From: Microbacterium pumilum
GTDB taxonomy: Bacteria > Actinomycetota > Actinomycetes > Actinomycetales > Microbacteriaceae
Length of the DNA stretch: 64,000 nucleotides
Reading direction: 5' to 3'
NCBI RefSeq assembly: GCF_039530225.1
Contig: NZ_BAAAOH010000001.1
Span: 1,612,001-1,676,000, forward strand
Below the pieces are notes generated by a model. That model did not search any database. It was not told where the DNA came from and saw only the letters and a program-made list of their open reading frames with translations. The translations under genes and the position numbers were made by a program. Below are positions 51,707 through 59,725 of the stretch, piece by piece. The stretch's first letter is position 1; each line of letters starts with the position of its first letter.

Positions 51707-51710
<4 letters not shown>

Positions 51711-53185
51711 CCGCGGCAGCGCTCGAAGCGCCGGCCGCTCCTCAACCACGACCGCTGAGCTCGGCATCCGCACGCCTGTCGTGGCTCCGCGAACGCGGCA
51801 TGGGCGCGAGCGTGCTGGTCGCTGCGATCTCGACGGCATTCGGGGTGGTGCTCATCTCGGCCACCGCTTTCATCGGTGCGATGCTGAGCGCCGACCCCTA
51901 CATCGGCAACAGCGGAACGCTCGGGTTCGTCCTGAGCTTCATGACCGTCCTGCTCGTCGGGGTCGCCGTGTACGTCGCTTCGATCGTGACGGCCAACACG
52001 TTCGCGACCGTTGTCGCCGGGCGCACGCACCGCATCGCCCTGCTGCGACTCATCGGTGCCTCGGCGCGCTCGCAGCGGTCCGAGATCGCCCGGCAAGGGC
52101 TCGGGGTCGGCGTGATCGGAGCCTTCCTGGGGCTCGTCGGCGGGACGGCGCTCGCCGCCGGCGGTGTCTGGCTTGCGGGCCGGATGCTGGGGCTCGATGA
52201 CGTGCCCTTCACCCTCGTCCGCGCCGATCTGCTGCTGCCCGCAGCGATCGTCGCGCTCACCACGTGGGCTGCCGCATGGGCGGGATCGCGGCGGGTGCTC
52301 ACCGTGACCCCCCTGCAGGCGCTCGGCGGATCGGTCGAGGCGTCGCATGAATCGGTCTCGCGACGCTCAGGTCGCAACATCACGGCGCTCGTGCTCTTCA
52401 TCATCGGCGGTGCGCTGCTGGCACTCGGCGTGCTCGCGGGGCTCGTCAGTCCACTGGGCGTCGTCATCGCATTCGTCGGCGGCATCCTGTCATTCACGGG
52501 CCTTGCGCTCGGCGCCACGCTCGTGATGCCACCCGTGCTGCGCCTGGTCGGCCGGCTGTTCGGACGTTCGGCCACCGCTCGGCTCGCGGCCGAGAATGCA
52601 CTGCGCTACCCGGAGCGCTCCAGCCGGATGGCGATCGGCGTCGTCATGGGCGTGACACTCGTGACGATGTTCGCGGTCGCGATCGAGTCGACGAAGGCGG
52701 TGATGACCGCGTCGGCCGGCGGCGAGCTGCCGAGCGAGCTCGGGGCCGTACTCGACTCGTTCGCTGCGATCATGATGGGCCTCGTCGCCGTCTCGGCGGT
52801 GATCGCCGGTGTCGGACTCGTCAACCTCCTGACGCTGGGGGTGGTGCAGCGCCGGCGCGAGCTGGGGCTGCTGCGGGCGCTCGGCGTCTCCAACGGGCAG
52901 GTGCGGCGGATGGTGCTGCTCGAGGCCGCGCACATCACGATCGCCGCGACGGCGAGCGGGCTCGTGCTGGGCGTCGTGTACGGCTGGGCCGGGCCGCAGT
53001 CGCTGCTCGGATCGGTGCCCACCAACCCCGATGCCCCGGTCACAGGAACGTTCGTGTGGCCGGCGGTGCCCCTCTGGCCGGTGGTGGCGATCGTCGTGGC
53101 AACCGCGGTGCTGACGCTCGTCGCAGCGGTCGTGCCGACGCGGCTTGCGACGCGTGTCGCGCCGGTGGAGGCGCTGGCGGAGTAG
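51707..53185 (+). CDS. ABC transporter permease, FtsX/MacB type
   Basis: This 492-residue membrane protein has the two FtsX-type membrane blocks of exporter permeases: VLLVGVAVYVASIVTANTFA early and VSAVIAGVGLVNLLTLGVVQ late. The latter is followed by RRRELGLLRALGVSNGQVRRM, which is diagnostic. About eight spans are predicted. It overlaps the ATPase gene by four bases and is its membrane partner. A large periplasmic domain as in MacB is not present, so it resembles the Gram-positive peptide or antibiotic-resistance exporters. Confidence 0.9.
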
Positions 53186-53240
53186 CCGACAGCTGCCGCG
53201 ATCGGTCGCTTCGGCACACGGGAGCGGCCGATCGCGGTGC

Positions 53241-53780
53241 TCAGTCGGGGCTGCCCGAGCCCGACAGCTCCGGCTGCTCCGGCCGCACCATTCGCACTTC
53301 GCGCACCGGGTCGCCCCATTGGTCGTCGTCCTTCACGATGCCGTCGGGGCGGAAGCCGTTGCGGACGTAGAACGCCCGTGCTCGCGGGTTGTCCTCCAAG
53401 ATCCAGAGGGTTGCCGCGGCCGTGCCGATCGCGGCATCCAGCAGCATCTGTCCGGCACCGGAGCCGTAGTGCTCGGCGAGGACGTAGAGCGCGTACAGGT
53501 GGGGCCGCCCTGCCACAGCGCCTTCGTCGGCCGACGGCCCGCTCGATGCGAACCCGCCTATCGCGCCGTCGACCTCGGCCACCCAGGTTTCGCCCTCATC
53601 GTACGGCGGGTCGCCGGCGATCACGGACCGCCAGAACTCCGTGGCTTGCTCGACATCCATGCCGTCCAGGATGGACTGCGGCATCCGGCCGGTGTACGCC
53701 TCGCGCCATGCCTCGACGCGCACGCGACCGATGCCCGACGCGTCGGCCGGCACCGCCCGGCGGACGACGACCTCGGGCAT
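53241..53780 (-). CDS. GNAT-family N-acetyltransferase
   Basis: The 179-residue acetyltransferase shows the GNAT core. ALYVLAEHYGSGAGQMLLDAA carries the acetyl-CoA P-loop (Q/RxxGxG/A variant), and LWILEDNPRARAFYVRNGF is the late signature. The N-terminus VVVRRAVPADASGIGRVR is typical. It transfers acetyl from acetyl-CoA to a small molecule or protein amine; the substrate is not known. It starts 4 bases after the SRPBCC-like gene stop, so the two are probably an operon. Confidence 0.88.
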   Translation of the reverse strand: MPEVVVRRAVPADASGIGRVRVEAWREAYTGRMPQSILDGMDVEQATEFWRSVIAGDPPYDEGETWVAEVDGAIGGFASSGPSADEGAVAGRPHLYALYVLAEHYGSGAGQMLLDAAIGTAAATLWILEDNPRARAFYVRNGFRPDGIVKDDDQWGDPVREVRMVRPEQPELSGSGSPD

Positions 53781-53784
53781 GGAA

Positions 53785-54294
53785 TTACGCCGCCGCCGCC
53801 GGCTCGGGATCGTATGCCCACGACGGAGCGACGGCGCGGATGCGCGCGGCGCGCCACTGCCAGACCGTCCAGAGCAACGGCCACAGCGCGGGCGCGGTCG
53901 ATCCGCCGATCACGAGCCGATCGCGCCAGAGCGTGCGCGACGGGTCGCCGGGCGCCGGCGAGATCGCCATCTGGTGGTCCCACACGTCGAGGCTCGAGAG
54001 CGGTCCGGTGAGCGGGATGCCGCTGTCGCGGAAGATCCGCACACGGCCGGCGGGCTCATCGGCGAACCGTTCGCTCGCGTGGATCAGCTGCCGGCCCATC
54101 GGCACCTTGCCGACGGCACTCAGCTGCACCGGGATGTCGTCACCCGCGGACCACGCAGTGGGGAGCCCGCCGGGGTCGAGCGGAGCCATGTCGAGCAGTG
54201 GACCGTACAGTTCTGCGACCGCGCGCGGCGAGTGCACGGCCCGCCACGCGGCATCCGCGTCGCAGTCGATGACGAGCTTGAGCAGGATGCGCAT
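53785..54294 (-). CDS. SRPBCC-like hypothetical protein
   Basis: The 169-residue product begins MRILLKLVIDCDADAAWRAVHSPRAVAELY, a START/SRPBCC-type opening, and contains LSSLDVWDHQMAISPAPG followed by RLVIGG. It ends in a Trp/Arg-rich helix (LWTVWQWRAARI). A small-ligand-binding role is possible, but I do not recognise a defined family. ATG at 54294 is preferred over the longer frame to 54426, which overlaps the divergent ComB-like gene. It lies upstream of the GNAT gene. Confidence 0.7.
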   Translation of the reverse strand: MRILLKLVIDCDADAAWRAVHSPRAVAELYGPLLDMAPLDPGGLPTAWSAGDDIPVQLSAVGKVPMGRQLIHASERFADEPAGRVRIFRDSGIPLTGPLSSLDVWDHQMAISPAPGDPSRTLWRDRLVIGGSTAPALWPLLWTVWQWRAARIRAVAPSWAYDPEPAAAA

Positions 54295-54391
54295 GCTCCA
54301 GTGTCGCACCAGATCCGGAGCAGGCTCGCGGGCCGGTCGCACCGGGACGCGCTCACCGGTCGGCCGCGCCGCTCCGTCGTACGCTGGACGG

Positions 54392-55030
54392 ATGCCCGGA
54401 CAGCAGCATCCGTTCGACCAGTCCACCTACCAGGTTCGCCTGGAATGCGGCCTCGAGGGACTCGCCAGACTGGCGCCGAGCGACGTCGTCGTCGTGGTCG
54501 ACGTGCTCCGGTTCTCGACGACGGTGACGGATGCGGCCTCCCGCGGCGAGGCGGTTGCCCTCGACGCCGGTGCACACGCCGTGTCGATCAACGGCGCCCC
54601 GGTCGCGGTCGCGGCTGCCGCATCCGATGCCCTCGTCCTGCTCGGGTGCCTTCGGAACGCGGGAGCGGTCGCGGCGGCGATCCTCGCGGAGCAGGAGCGG
54701 CGGGCCAGGCGGACGAGCATCGCCGTCGTGGCGGCGGGGGAGCGGTCGGCCGATGGCGCGGTGCGAGCCGCCGTCGAAGATCAGCTTGGCGCAGGCGCCG
54801 TCATCGATGCGCTCGGCGCTCTCGGCATCGACCACACGTCGCCCGAGGCTGCGATGGCGGGCGAGGGCTTCCACGGACTCCGCCGCGCAGTGCGCCACCT
54901 GCTCACCGCGAGCGGGTCGGGTCGTGAGCTCATCGAGCGGGGTCTTCGCGACGAGGTGCTGAATGCCGCGGAGATCGACGCCTCGATCGCCGTGCCGGTG
55001 CTGCGGGACGGGGTCTTCCGCGCGCTCTGA
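54392..55030 (+). CDS. 2-phosphosulfolactate phosphatase-like protein (ComB family)
   Basis: This 212-residue protein has the ComB-family core VVVVVDVLRFSTTVTDAASRG and the later region GAVIDALGALG. In archaea and some bacteria ComB dephosphorylates 2-phosphosulfolactate in coenzyme M formation. In actinobacteria lacking that pathway the substrate is uncertain, and no other coenzyme M gene is nearby. ATG at 54392 gives the family's N-terminus. It is divergent from the SRPBCC-like gene with 97 bases between starts. Confidence 0.8.
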   Translation: MPGQQHPFDQSTYQVRLECGLEGLARLAPSDVVVVVDVLRFSTTVTDAASRGEAVALDAGAHAVSINGAPVAVAAAASDALVLLGCLRNAGAVAAAILAEQERRARRTSIAVVAAGERSADGAVRAAVEDQLGAGAVIDALGALGIDHTSPEAAMAGEGFHGLRRAVRHLLTASGSGRELIERGLRDEVLNAAEIDASIAVPVLRDGVFRAL

Positions 55031-55062
55031 TGTCGCGCGCGGGGTGGGTGTCCTCGGACGCG

Positions 55063-55095
55063 GCTAGCGCGGTGGGCGCCCTTGGAAACCGCTAG
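55063..55095. terminator. Imperfect hairpin between convergent genes
   Basis: GCTAGCGCGGT near 55063 can pair with ACCGCTAGC near 55088, with a two-base bulge. The sprT-like stop codon (complement of 55092-55094) lies in the right arm. A terminator role is possible but weak. Confidence 0.3.
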
Positions 55096-55580
55096 CGCGG
55101 AGTCATGGCGGCCAGCCGCGTCGCGGGTGTGATGTCACGCCGTCGCCACGAGAACACGAACCGCTCATCGAAACGGGGAGCGCATTTCGCGCATGACGTC
55201 GGCCGGGTCACGCGCCGATGCCGGTACGCGACGTGTCCCGCGGGACACGTCCCGATCCACGGGGCGAGCTCGGTGGCCGTCTCGCCGCGATGCGTCGTTC
55301 CGCCGACATAGCCCAGCTCGCGTGCCACGGCCTTCCAGCGCGCTCCGTGGCCCGCAGCCGGACCGGCAAGGGCATGCGCGACCTCGTGCAGCAGGGTCTG
55401 GTGATTCGTGTCGTCGTCGTATCGCGCCGTGAGGTACCGCGAGACGCTGATCCGCTTGCGCGTGTAGTCGCAGAGGCCCGCGCGGCGCTTCGCGTTGTCG
55501 AACCCGAACGACCACGAGTCGTCGAGGTGAGTGGTGATGAGCGCCTCCGCCCAATGGCGCACGCGATGCAATTCGGTCAT
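55092..55580 (-). CDS. SprT-like zinc metalloprotease-domain protein
   Basis: The 162-residue protein has the SprT/Spartan-like zinc motif HEVAH (His65, Glu66, His69). A C-terminal zinc ribbon follows, with CPAGH and CAKC. The leading region with YTRKRISVSRYLTAR matches the family. Eukaryotic Spartan cleaves DNA-protein crosslinks; the role of bacterial SprT proteins is largely unknown. It is on the minus strand after the TPR gene with a 29-base gap, so they may be co-transcribed. Confidence 0.85.
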   Translation of the reverse strand: MTELHRVRHWAEALITTHLDDSWSFGFDNAKRRAGLCDYTRKRISVSRYLTARYDDDTNHQTLLHEVAHALAGPAAGHGARWKAVARELGYVGGTTHRGETATELAPWIGTCPAGHVAYRHRRVTRPTSCAKCAPRFDERFVFSWRRRDITPATRLAAMTPR

Positions 55581-55609
55581 GAAGGGAAGTTAGAACGTAC
55601 CTACGACAG

Positions 55610-56134
55610 TCAGCTGGCGACGGATGCCGCACGGCGCCGATCGACGGCGTCGATCGCGAGCAGCGTCGGTTCGAGCTGTTCGTCCGGTGTCCCGGATTCC
55701 TGGCGCAGGAAGAGGGCGCGCTTGAAGTCACGGCGGGCGTCGTCGAAGTCTCCGGCGTCGAAGTGCACCTTGCCACGGTGCTGGTAGGCGAACGCCGCGA
55801 TTCCCGCCCACTCCTGGCCCTCGGCCTCGTCGGCGCACATCGTCAGCTCCTGCTCGGCCGCAGCGAACGCGCCGCGAACCTGCTGCACCGACGCATGCAG
55901 GATGCGCGCCCGGAGGAGGTCCTTCCGGGTGCCGGCCATGCGCGCGAGCCGGACCGACTGCTCCGAGAGCACGAGCGCGTCGTCGGGTCGGCCCAGCACC
56001 TTCAAGAGCCACACGCGCTCGAGCAGTGCGGGAAGACTGCGCTGCTCGCCGATCTCATCGAGGCGCTCCTTGCACTGTCGGGGATCGACCTTCTCCCGCA
56101 ACGTCTCGGGGTCGTACCCGCGTATGTAGCTCAT
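55610..56134 (-). CDS. TPR-type repeat protein
   Basis: This 174-residue soluble protein begins MSYIRGYDPETLREKVDPRQ and contains about three tetratricopeptide-like helical pairs. Repeated elements include RPDDALVLSEQSVRLARM, LRARILHASVQQVRGAF, and FAYQHRGKVHFDAGDFDDAR as the clearest. Such scaffolds bind proteins; no partner is evident. ATG at 56134 is chosen over the longer frame to 56380, which has no similarity to a known start and lacks a ribosome-binding site. It precedes the SprT-like gene. Confidence 0.75.
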   Translation of the reverse strand: MSYIRGYDPETLREKVDPRQCKERLDEIGEQRSLPALLERVWLLKVLGRPDDALVLSEQSVRLARMAGTRKDLLRARILHASVQQVRGAFAAAEQELTMCADEAEGQEWAGIAAFAYQHRGKVHFDAGDFDDARRDFKRALFLRQESGTPDEQLEPTLLAIDAVDRRRAASVAS

Positions 56135-56296
56135 CAAGGACTCCCTTCGGCGCCGCCCGTCGGATCGCCTTTCAAGTGTGCATCGGGCGCGTCGTCGTCG
56201 AGGCGGGGCACGCCGGGTTATCGACTGCCCGTGTCGGGAATGCACGCGATATCGCGAACCTGTCTGCGTGCGCGCGTGGCTGTGCCGCGAGCGCGT

Positions 56297-56319
56297 GTGT
56301 CCCTCAGCGTGTCGAAGGG
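56297..56319. repeat. Short dispersed repeat, family 2, downstream of a spermidine-synthase-like gene
   Basis: CCTCAGCGTGTCGAAGGG is a one- to two-base variant of the family 2 consensus, 9 bases past the stop codon of the gene ending at 56328. The surrounding 56135-56327 gap shows no other recognisable element. Confidence 0.65.
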
Positions 56320-56327
56320 CGTGCGGG

Positions 56328-57191
56328 TCAGCGGTCGAAGACGGATGCCGCGGGCTTGGGCGACGGGGTGGCATCCGCATCCGTCGCGATCCGGGCGCTG
56401 CGGGCGAACTCGTCGATCTCGGCGCCCTGGGCGACTTTGGCCGGATGCGGCCCCGCCGCCATCAGCCGCGGCAGCCATGCGGTGGGGAGCGGTGAGGGGG
56501 ACGCCGCGATCACGAGGTTGCCGAACCGCCGCCCCTTGAGCGTCTGCACCTCGGCGAGCACGATGACGTGCTCGAGCACAGCGCGCACCGTGGCGACCTG
56601 GCGACGCGCGAACGCGAGGCCCGCGCCGTCGGCGACATTGACCAGGATCACGCCCTCCGGGGCGAGGAGGCGCGCCGCCGCGGTGTAGAACTCCACCGTG
56701 GTCAGGTGCGCCGGAGTCTGCGCCCCCGAGTACACGTCCGACACGAGCAGATCCACGTTGCCGACGAGCCCGCCGGGCAGCCGGCCGAGCCCCTCGCGCG
56801 CATCGCCGATCCGCACGCGGAGGGATCCGCCGCGAGGGAGCGGCAGCCGCTCGCGGACGAGGTCCACGAGCGCGGGCTCGAGCTCGATCACCTGCTGGCG
56901 CGACCCAGGGCGGGTCGCCTCGACGTAGCGAGGGATCGTGAGAGCGCCGGCACCCAGGTGCACCGCGGTCAGCGGCTGCCCCGGCATCCGCAGCTGGTCG
57001 ATCACCGCACCCATGCGCGCGACGTATTCGAAGTGCAGGTGGGTGGGATCGTCGAGGTCGACGTGGGACTGCGGCGTGCCGTCGACGACGAGCTCCCACC
57101 CGCCGCCGAAGGCCGAGGGCGTCACCTGGGCGAAGGTTCCGTCGGACAGCCGCACCGACGGCGAGGGCTCGTCGTTGCGCGCTCGGGCCAT
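56328..57191 (-). CDS. Spermidine-synthase-fold methyltransferase-like protein
   Basis: This 287-residue Rossmann-fold protein has VHLGAGALTIPRYV as the dinucleotide-type motif I, an acidic motif II (VIELEPALVDLV) and DVYSGAQTPAHL in place of the spermidine synthase loop. It resembles the spermine/spermidine synthase superfamily, but no second half for putrescine binding is obvious. A SAM-dependent methyltransferase or a polyamine transferase is possible. The C-terminal 40 residues are Ala/Pro/Ser-rich. It is divergent from pxpA; the family 3 palindrome lies between them. Confidence 0.72.
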   Translation of the reverse strand: MARARNDEPSPSVRLSDGTFAQVTPSAFGGGWELVVDGTPQSHVDLDDPTHLHFEYVARMGAVIDQLRMPGQPLTAVHLGAGALTIPRYVEATRPGSRQQVIELEPALVDLVRERLPLPRGGSLRVRIGDAREGLGRLPGGLVGNVDLLVSDVYSGAQTPAHLTTVEFYTAAARLLAPEGVILVNVADGAGLAFARRQVATVRAVLEHVIVLAEVQTLKGRRFGNLVIAASPSPLPTAWLPRLMAAGPHPAKVAQGAEIDEFARSARIATDADATPSPKPAASVFDR

Positions 57192-57228
57192 GCCTCAACC
57201 GTATCGCCCGACTTCCCCGCCCACCCCA

Positions 57229-57299
57229 CCGCGGTTACGGACGCGACACGCCGAGCCCGCTCGGGGCCACACGGCGTGTCGCGTCCGTAACCGGTGGGA
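57229..57299. repeat. Long palindromic repeat, family 3, copy b
   Basis: TTACGGACGCGACACGCCG and its reverse complement form the same stem as at 49237-49300, here with outer complementary flanks (CCACC and GGTGGG). It lies in the shared upstream region of two divergent genes, 38 bases before the spermidine-synthase-like start and 45 before pxpA. Confidence 0.9.
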
Positions 57300-57343
57300 T
57301 GGGGTGAGTGGGCGGGACGAGGCGGCCGGGCTAGCGTGGGGGC

Positions 57344-58090
57344 ATGGTCGCCATCGATCTCAACGCCGACCTCGGCGAGACGGTCGACGGCGTGCCCACC
57401 GCCGACGACGAGGCGATGTTCGCGGTCATCTCCAGCGCCAGCATCGCCTGCGGGGGCCACGCCGGGGATGCCGCTTCGATGCGCGAGGCCGTCGCCCGCG
57501 CCGCCCGGTTCGGGGTGGCGGTGGGGGCGCATCCGTCGTTCCCGGATGCAGCGAACTTCGGGCGTCGGGAATGGACCGGGGACTCCAGCGAATTGCGACG
57601 GAGCCTCGAAGCGCAGCTGCGCGCCCTCGCCGACGCGGGCGCCGACATCCGGTACGTCAAGCCGCACGGTGCGCTCTACCACGTCGTCCGTCGCGATGCC
57701 GACACCGCCCGCGTCGTCGTGGCGGCGATCGCCGAGGTGATTGTGCGTCCGGTTCCCGTGCTCGGTCTCGAGGGCGCCATCACGTCCGCCGCCGCCACTG
57801 CCGGGCTGCCGTTCGTGCGTGAGGCGTTCCTCGATCGCGGGTACCTCGCCGACGGATCCCTCGTGCCCCGGGGCGATCCGGGTGCCCTCCTCCACGATCC
57901 GGCCGTGGTCGCGGCTCGCGCCGTGCGCCTCGCCCGCGACGGAGTGGTCGAAGCGGTCGACGGGTCGCTCGTCGATGCGGATGCGGCCTCGCTGTGCCTG
58001 CACGGAGACTCGGCCGCCGCGGTGGCCATGGCTCGCGCCGTCCGTGCGGCCCTGGACGCCGCGGCGATCGAGGTGCGCCCGCCGTGGTGA
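57344..58090 (+). CDS. pxpA: 5-oxoprolinase subunit A (LamB/YcsF family)
   Basis: The 248-residue protein opens with the LamB/YcsF signature IDLNADLGETVDGVPTADDEAMF and has ACGGHAGD, VGAHPSFPD and RYVKPHGALYHVV. These mark PxpA. With PxpB and PxpC it hydrolyses 5-oxoproline (pyroglutamate) to glutamate using ATP, clearing a spontaneous damage product. It is followed at once by a gene fusing PxpB and PxpC, with stop and start overlapping. The complete set in two genes supports the function. Confidence 0.93.
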   Translation: MVAIDLNADLGETVDGVPTADDEAMFAVISSASIACGGHAGDAASMREAVARAARFGVAVGAHPSFPDAANFGRREWTGDSSELRRSLEAQLRALADAGADIRYVKPHGALYHVVRRDADTARVVVAAIAEVIVRPVPVLGLEGAITSAAATAGLPFVREAFLDRGYLADGSLVPRGDPGALLHDPAVVAARAVRLARDGVVEAVDGSLVDADAASLCLHGDSAAAVAMARAVRAALDAAAIEVRPPW

Positions 58091-59688
58091 GGGCGCGCGT
58101 GCTGCCGATGGGCGACAGTGCGATCCTCGTCGAGGTCGACTCGCTCGACCACGTGCTGGCGCTGCACGCGCAGCTCGGCGCCTCGCTGCGGAACGGCGTG
58201 GTCGACATCGTGCCCGCCGCGCGCACGGTGCTGGTGCGCATCGACCCTCGGGAGCTGTCGCTCGCGGACGCCCGGGCCTGGGTGCAGACCGCGGCCGCTC
58301 AGGCGTCACCCGAAGCGCGTGTGGCTTCGGATGAGGTCGTGCTCGACATCGCGTACGACGGTCCTGATCTGGCCGAGACGGCGGACATGCTCGGCCTGTC
58401 GGCGGCGGAAGTGGCCGATCGGCACGCGAGCGCCCGCTGGACGGTGGCCTTCACCGGCTTCGCGCCCGGATTCGCGTATCTCGTGAGCCCCGACTGGCCG
58501 TTCGATGTGCCGCGGCTCGCATCGCCGCGCACACGGGTGCCGCCGGGTGCCGTCGGTCTCGCGGCGGGCTTCACCGGCGCCTACCCGCGCGAGACACCCG
58601 GCGGGTGGCGGCTGATCGGGACGACCCGGGCACGGCTTTTCGACCCGGATGCCGCATCCCCGGCGCTGCTGGTCCCCGGGGCGAGCGTGCGCTTCCGGCG
58701 CGTGCCCGACCCCATTCGTGCACCCGCCGACCCGATGGAGCCAGGGCCGGGGCCGGAGCCGGAGCCGCGCCGGCAGCCGAAGCCGCAGCCGGCGACCGAG
58801 CCGCAGCCGGCGCTCGGGCCGGACCCGTCAGGTGTCCGCATCGTCGAGCCCGGGCTGCTCGCGACGCTGCAGGATCTCGGCCGGCCGGGCGCGGCATCCC
58901 TCGGTGTCTCATCCTCGGGGGCGCTGGATCGCTCCGCCCTGCGCACCGCCAACCGCCTGCTCGGCAACCGCGAGGGAGCCGCGGCGATCGAGGTGACGAT
59001 GGGCGGCCTCCGCGCGATCCCGGCGACGGACCAGTGGTTCGCGGTGACCGGCGCGTGGGGGAGGATCCTGCTGGCAGGCCGAGAGGTCGACCCGTACGAG
59101 GCCCACCGATGGGGAGCCGGAGAGGAGCTCCACGTCGACTGGGTCTCGCATGGCGCCCGCGTCTACCTCGCCGTTCGCGGCGGATTCGACGGCCGCGTGG
59201 TGCTGGGCTCGCGAGCGACCGATCGACTCGCCGGACTCGGACCCGTCGCGCTCACCGCGGGCGATGTCCTTCCCATCGCGGGTGACGCCGTCGCACCGAT
59301 ACCGGTCGCCGGCATCGCACCGTGGGGGGCGCCGCACGACGACGAGCTCGAGGTCGATCTCGCTCCCGGTCCGAGAGGCGACTGGTTCACGGCCTCCGCG
59401 CACCGGACGCTGTTCGAGACGCTGTGGACGGTCTCGAACGACGCCGACCGCATCGGCGTGCGACTGGACGGCCCGGCGCTGGAGCGGATGGCCCCGGGCG
59501 AACTGCCGAGCGAGGGCATGGTGCCGGGGGCGATCCAGGTGCCGCCGACCGGAAGGCCTACGATCCTGCTCGCCGACGGACCGGTGACGGGCGGCTACCC
59601 CGTCATCGCCGTGGTGACGGATGCCGCGCTCGACCTGCTCGCCCAGGCCCGGCCGGGCACCCGCATCCGGTTCCGGCACGCGCGCTGA
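58087..59688 (+). CDS. 5-oxoprolinase subunits B and C, fused (KipI-KipA)
   Basis: The 533-residue protein is a fusion. Residues 1-215 are PxpB/KipI-like (LPMGDSAILVEVD, then FTGFAPGFAYL and RVPPGAVGLAAG). A Pro/Glu-rich linker of about 35 residues follows. Residues 245-533 are PxpC/KipA-like (IVEPGLLATLQDLGRPG, LGVSSSGALDRSA and GYPVIAVV). Subunits are usually separate genes in Bacillus and Escherichia coli, while fused forms occur elsewhere. The GTG start at 58087 overlaps the pxpA TGA. It completes a cytoplasmic 5-oxoprolinase. Confidence 0.92.
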   Translation: MRARVLPMGDSAILVEVDSLDHVLALHAQLGASLRNGVVDIVPAARTVLVRIDPRELSLADARAWVQTAAAQASPEARVASDEVVLDIAYDGPDLAETADMLGLSAAEVADRHASARWTVAFTGFAPGFAYLVSPDWPFDVPRLASPRTRVPPGAVGLAAGFTGAYPRETPGGWRLIGTTRARLFDPDAASPALLVPGASVRFRRVPDPIRAPADPMEPGPGPEPEPRRQPKPQPATEPQPALGPDPSGVRIVEPGLLATLQDLGRPGAASLGVSSSGALDRSALRTANRLLGNREGAAAIEVTMGGLRAIPATDQWFAVTGAWGRILLAGREVDPYEAHRWGAGEELHVDWVSHGARVYLAVRGGFDGRVVLGSRATDRLAGLGPVALTAGDVLPIAGDAVAPIPVAGIAPWGAPHDDELEVDLAPGPRGDWFTASAHRTLFETLWTVSNDADRIGVRLDGPALERMAPGELPSEGMVPGAIQVPPTGRPTILLADGPVTGGYPVIAVVTDAALDLLAQARPGTRIRFRHAR

Positions 59689-59725
59689 GCGGATGTCGCT
59701 CCCCCACCCCCGGGTCGATCGCGGT